This document shows positions 31,801-33,666 of a DNA stretch of 33,666 nucleotides, piece by piece (position 1 is the first letter of the stretch; every line of letters begins with the position of its first letter). The notes beneath the pieces are model-generated. The model worked only from the letters and a program-made list of their open reading frames with translations, was not told the DNA's origin and did not search any database. The stretch is from Schizophyllum amplum (taxonomy: Eukaryota > Basidiomycota > Agaricomycetes > Agaricales > Schizophyllaceae), in the NCBI GenBank assembly GCA_007026445.1, contig VDMD01000209.1, positions 1 to 33,666 on the forward strand. The letters are read 5' to 3'. The position numbers were made by a program, and so were the translations under genes.

Positions 31801-32583
31801 CGAAGAGCGCGGATGAATTTGAGGAACCGTCGGTGGTAGACGATAGGGTGAAGGATGATGAGATGGAGGGGCATACGACGAAGCTGATGACGCCGAGAAA
31901 TGATCCATCGACGACTGCGGCGTCGGGACCTTCCCGCCGGGCGGGCGAGCGAGCACGGAAAGAGAATCGGGTTGTCCTTCTTTGTGGTCGAACAGCTGAC
32001 CGCGCACCACCGTCACGGTGATGTCCGTGCTTGTATGTTGCCACGCCGCGGGGGACGTACGAACTACTGGTGTCGGACAGGGTGTCGGGTTCCGCTGTGC
32101 GCCGGATAGGGATGGGGTCACGGTCGGGGTTGTAGAGCTTGGATGCGTCGTTCCGCGCGGCAGACACGCGCCCTGGACCCCGGGGCTGGGGGGACGCCGA
32201 GATCTTGAGGCGGCGCGAGAAGTCGTCCAGGGTCAGCCTCGGGTGGCCGAACAACGACCGCTCGGGGCTTGATGTTGCCGCCTCGGGACGCGGCAGAGGA
32301 CGCCTTCTGCGCTGATGATGACGGTAATTGGGGGATTTCTCGGGGGCGCGCGGGCCGCAGCGGGGCCGTTCTGGCCTGTCCGTGCGTCTTGCGTATCGGT
32401 CTGAGCGGAAATGTGAGCCAAAATTATCAGAGGGAGATATGAGCCACGCACCCTCTGTGCGCCTCTGGAAGGCGAGAAGGCGCTTTCATATCGGTGACTT
32501 GATTTCTTTCTGGCCATCGCGGGGGCGGGAACTTCTCGTTCCTTGCCCTTCCTGGACGAGCGCGGCGGGTCGAGAGCGCTCAT
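28838..32583 (-). CDS. EST1/SMG6-like protein with C-terminal PIN nuclease domain (frame broken)
   Basis: Modelled exons: 32583-32452, 32400-31575, 31523-30857, 30804-29571, 29517-28968 and 28917-28838. The start is MSALDPPRSSRKGKEREVPA, followed by a disordered Ser/Pro/Arg region. The EST1 part includes LYRNITDLEAKVKQDELDD, LSPSVPASLRNIPKKYNLIT, FAYTYYTGLYEE and WLEALGDLARYRMAVAAMVT, then SLNALHPFATTRESILQTW. The C-terminal PIN domain has the acidic residues of an active nuclease: VVDTNILL, VPLPVIMELDGM, MDDLILKAALW and LLTLDRN, ending LRMKSRSRELPAASERDLAG. The human relative SMG6 cuts mRNAs in nonsense-mediated decay, and EST1 proteins also bind telomerase. Exon 3 shows four one-base frame changes near 31397, 31326, 31057 and 30925. 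Exon 2 needs several more (about 32265, 32050, 31754, 31737). The two large C-terminal exons are clean. Confidence 0.8.
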
Positions 32584-33544
32584 GGTGGTGGTGTGAGAAC
32601 AAGGGGTCTACTGAGATGGGCGTCCGTGAGCGAAGAATTTGAGAGGGCAGGTTGCGAGCTGGCTTTGCCCGCAGCAGTCTGTACATCGACTGCGCATCTC
32701 GATCAGTGTGACCGTTCCCACGCGGTACTGCCACCGTCCGTTCGGTAATGCCACTCACAATACAAGAGCGATTTACGCTGCTCTACTGGTATGCTCCTTG
32801 GACTGCTGTACTTCCCACAAAGCCATAGCATTATACCTTACGACCGTTCGCGCTCCCTCGCAGATATTCATGAGAGTGCGCAGTCGCACGCAGCTCATCC
32901 TCCGACTCGAGTCGCAGCTCTGCCGCGCTCCGGCACTCGCCACGTGAGTGTCTGCCCCGCCGGATCAACTGCTGCGCGTGCGCCGTCCGCCGCGCCTGAC
33001 CCTGGGCCCTGGGGCGAGCAAGGAGTCGCGACTCGCGATCCGCGCTGCAACACACGTTCGCCACCGTCCTCAAGTGCCTGCGGCGTCCTGCTGTCGTATC
33101 ACAGCGAATTGCTCACAGCGCAGCCGCAGTCGTACATATCCCGATGCGCCCTGCTAGGCCTCATCACGCTTGCTGCGACGTAGACACCGATGGTGGAGCC
33201 CCGAAGTCTTCTCATCCTTTTCAATGACAATATCGACGCGGGGCGTGCTTGGCGGGCAAAACAAGACAGCAAGAAAAGCGCGACATCCTTCGCGATCAGT
33301 GGAGCACCGACATCGCTTGTTGCGTTGGAGGATCGCAGAGTCGCCAGTTGGTAGTTTCGTGATCAACAACATTATCATCCAAGTGAGAGCACATACATTA
33401 GTTAGTACAACAGCAGGCGGTGATGAGCTTCGAGGCATTACATGTACTACGCAAGAGACACCGTCTATACGGCGATAAATCCAAAGGCGACCGTGAAAAG
33501 CAAACCAATCTCAGCCTTCTGAGGCGAAGGCAGATACGAGAAGT
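32584..33544. other. Gene-free stretch upstream of the SMG6-like gene
   Basis: About 960 bp. A plus-strand frame at 32791-33183 and a fragment with plausible splice signals (acceptor TCGCAG at about 32863, donor GTGAGT at about 32943) exist, but neither gives a recognisable protein. No repeat or RNA gene was identified. Confidence 0.35.
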
Positions 33545-33666
33545 TCAATGCTGCTTGTGTATCTTGGGGACGTGGAAGAGCCACGGGCCCAGTTTGCCGT
33601 GTCCACGTCGCAGCAGCTCCGCTCCATAGTGCGTGGGCGGCGCTTGTCCGTCCCACTGGTCGACCA
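33545..33666 (-). CDS. Possible C-terminal exon of a gene running off the right edge
   Basis: On the minus strand a frame enters from the window edge and ends at TGA (33547-33545). Its last residues include QWDGQAPPTHYGAELLRR, then GHGKLGPWLFHVPKIHKQH. The mixed, non-repetitive composition looks more protein-like than the two other minus-strand frames. I do not recognise the family, and with 40 codons coding status is not proven. Confidence 0.35.
   Translation of the reverse strand, partial: VDQWDGQAPPTHYGAELLRRGHGKLGPWLFHVPKIHKQH

Noticed and set aside
32025..32060. A 31-bp intron (GTACGT to ACAAG) in exon 2 of the SMG6-like gene
   Set aside because: It would restore the frame, but it is shorter than any other intron here; a one-base error in the adjacent CCCCC run explains the shift equally well.
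32791..33183. Plus-strand gene divergent from the SMG6-like gene
   Set aside because: Splice-like signals are present, but no frame gives a recognisable or well-composed protein, and no start or end could be fixed.

Overview
The window looks like a gene-dense, GC-rich nuclear segment of a basidiomycete fungus, probably an Agaricomycete. The evidence is the intron style (dozens of GT-AG introns, mostly 45-65 bp, many with a GTGCGT or GTACGT donor), the fungal versions of housekeeping proteins, and a tandem pair of F-box genes. No CRISPR array, recognisable mobile element, tRNA or rRNA was found. Exon-intron models were built by hand. For almost every gene the exon lengths add up to whole codons, which is the main check on the coordinates given.

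Layout, left to right. 1-765: no gene, but a short motif repeated at about 43-bp spacing. 766-1493 (+): a small protein with three RRVRxxPGG motifs. 1794-3728 (+): a compact Ras guanine-nucleotide exchange factor. 4087-6192 (-): an F-box/WD40 ubiquitin-ligase adaptor of the Met30/SconB type. 6511-8065 (-): GSK-3 kinase. 8484-9080 (-): ATG8. 9331-10884 (-): a Rad57/XRCC3-type RAD51 paralog. 11095-12274 (-): an unrecognised protein with a Gly/Met-rich tail, whose start codon overlaps that of the divergent COG4 gene (12273-15118, +). 15327-17061 (-): KGD2, the E2 subunit of 2-oxoglutarate dehydrogenase. 17.5-19.0 kb: non-coding, with alternating pyrimidine and purine tracts and several minisatellites. 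19029-20399 (+): an intronless RluA-type RNA pseudouridine synthase. 21102-25779: two tandem F-box paralogs (+) with an inverted F-box-like fragment between them. 26389-27063 (-) and 27286-27968 (+): nucleoside diphosphate kinase and QCR7, divergent. 28838-32583 (-): an EST1/SMG6-like protein ending in a PIN nuclease domain. The last kilobase holds only a short partial reading frame at the right edge.

The genes do not form an obvious pathway or cluster. This is an ordinary mix of signalling (RasGEF, GSK-3), protein turnover (Met30, ATG8, F-box), DNA repair, Golgi tethering (COG4), mitochondrial energy metabolism (KGD2, QCR7) and RNA processing (pseudouridine synthase, SMG6-like). I see no convincing new defence or biosynthetic system. 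The notable items are structural: overlapping divergent start codons, a minisatellite that appears to grow out of the last codons of COG4, a GC-skew reversal inside one gene, a 43-bp phased motif, and single-base frame breaks in four otherwise well-conserved genes. Most of those breaks sit in short homopolymers, which looks more like consensus error than biology.
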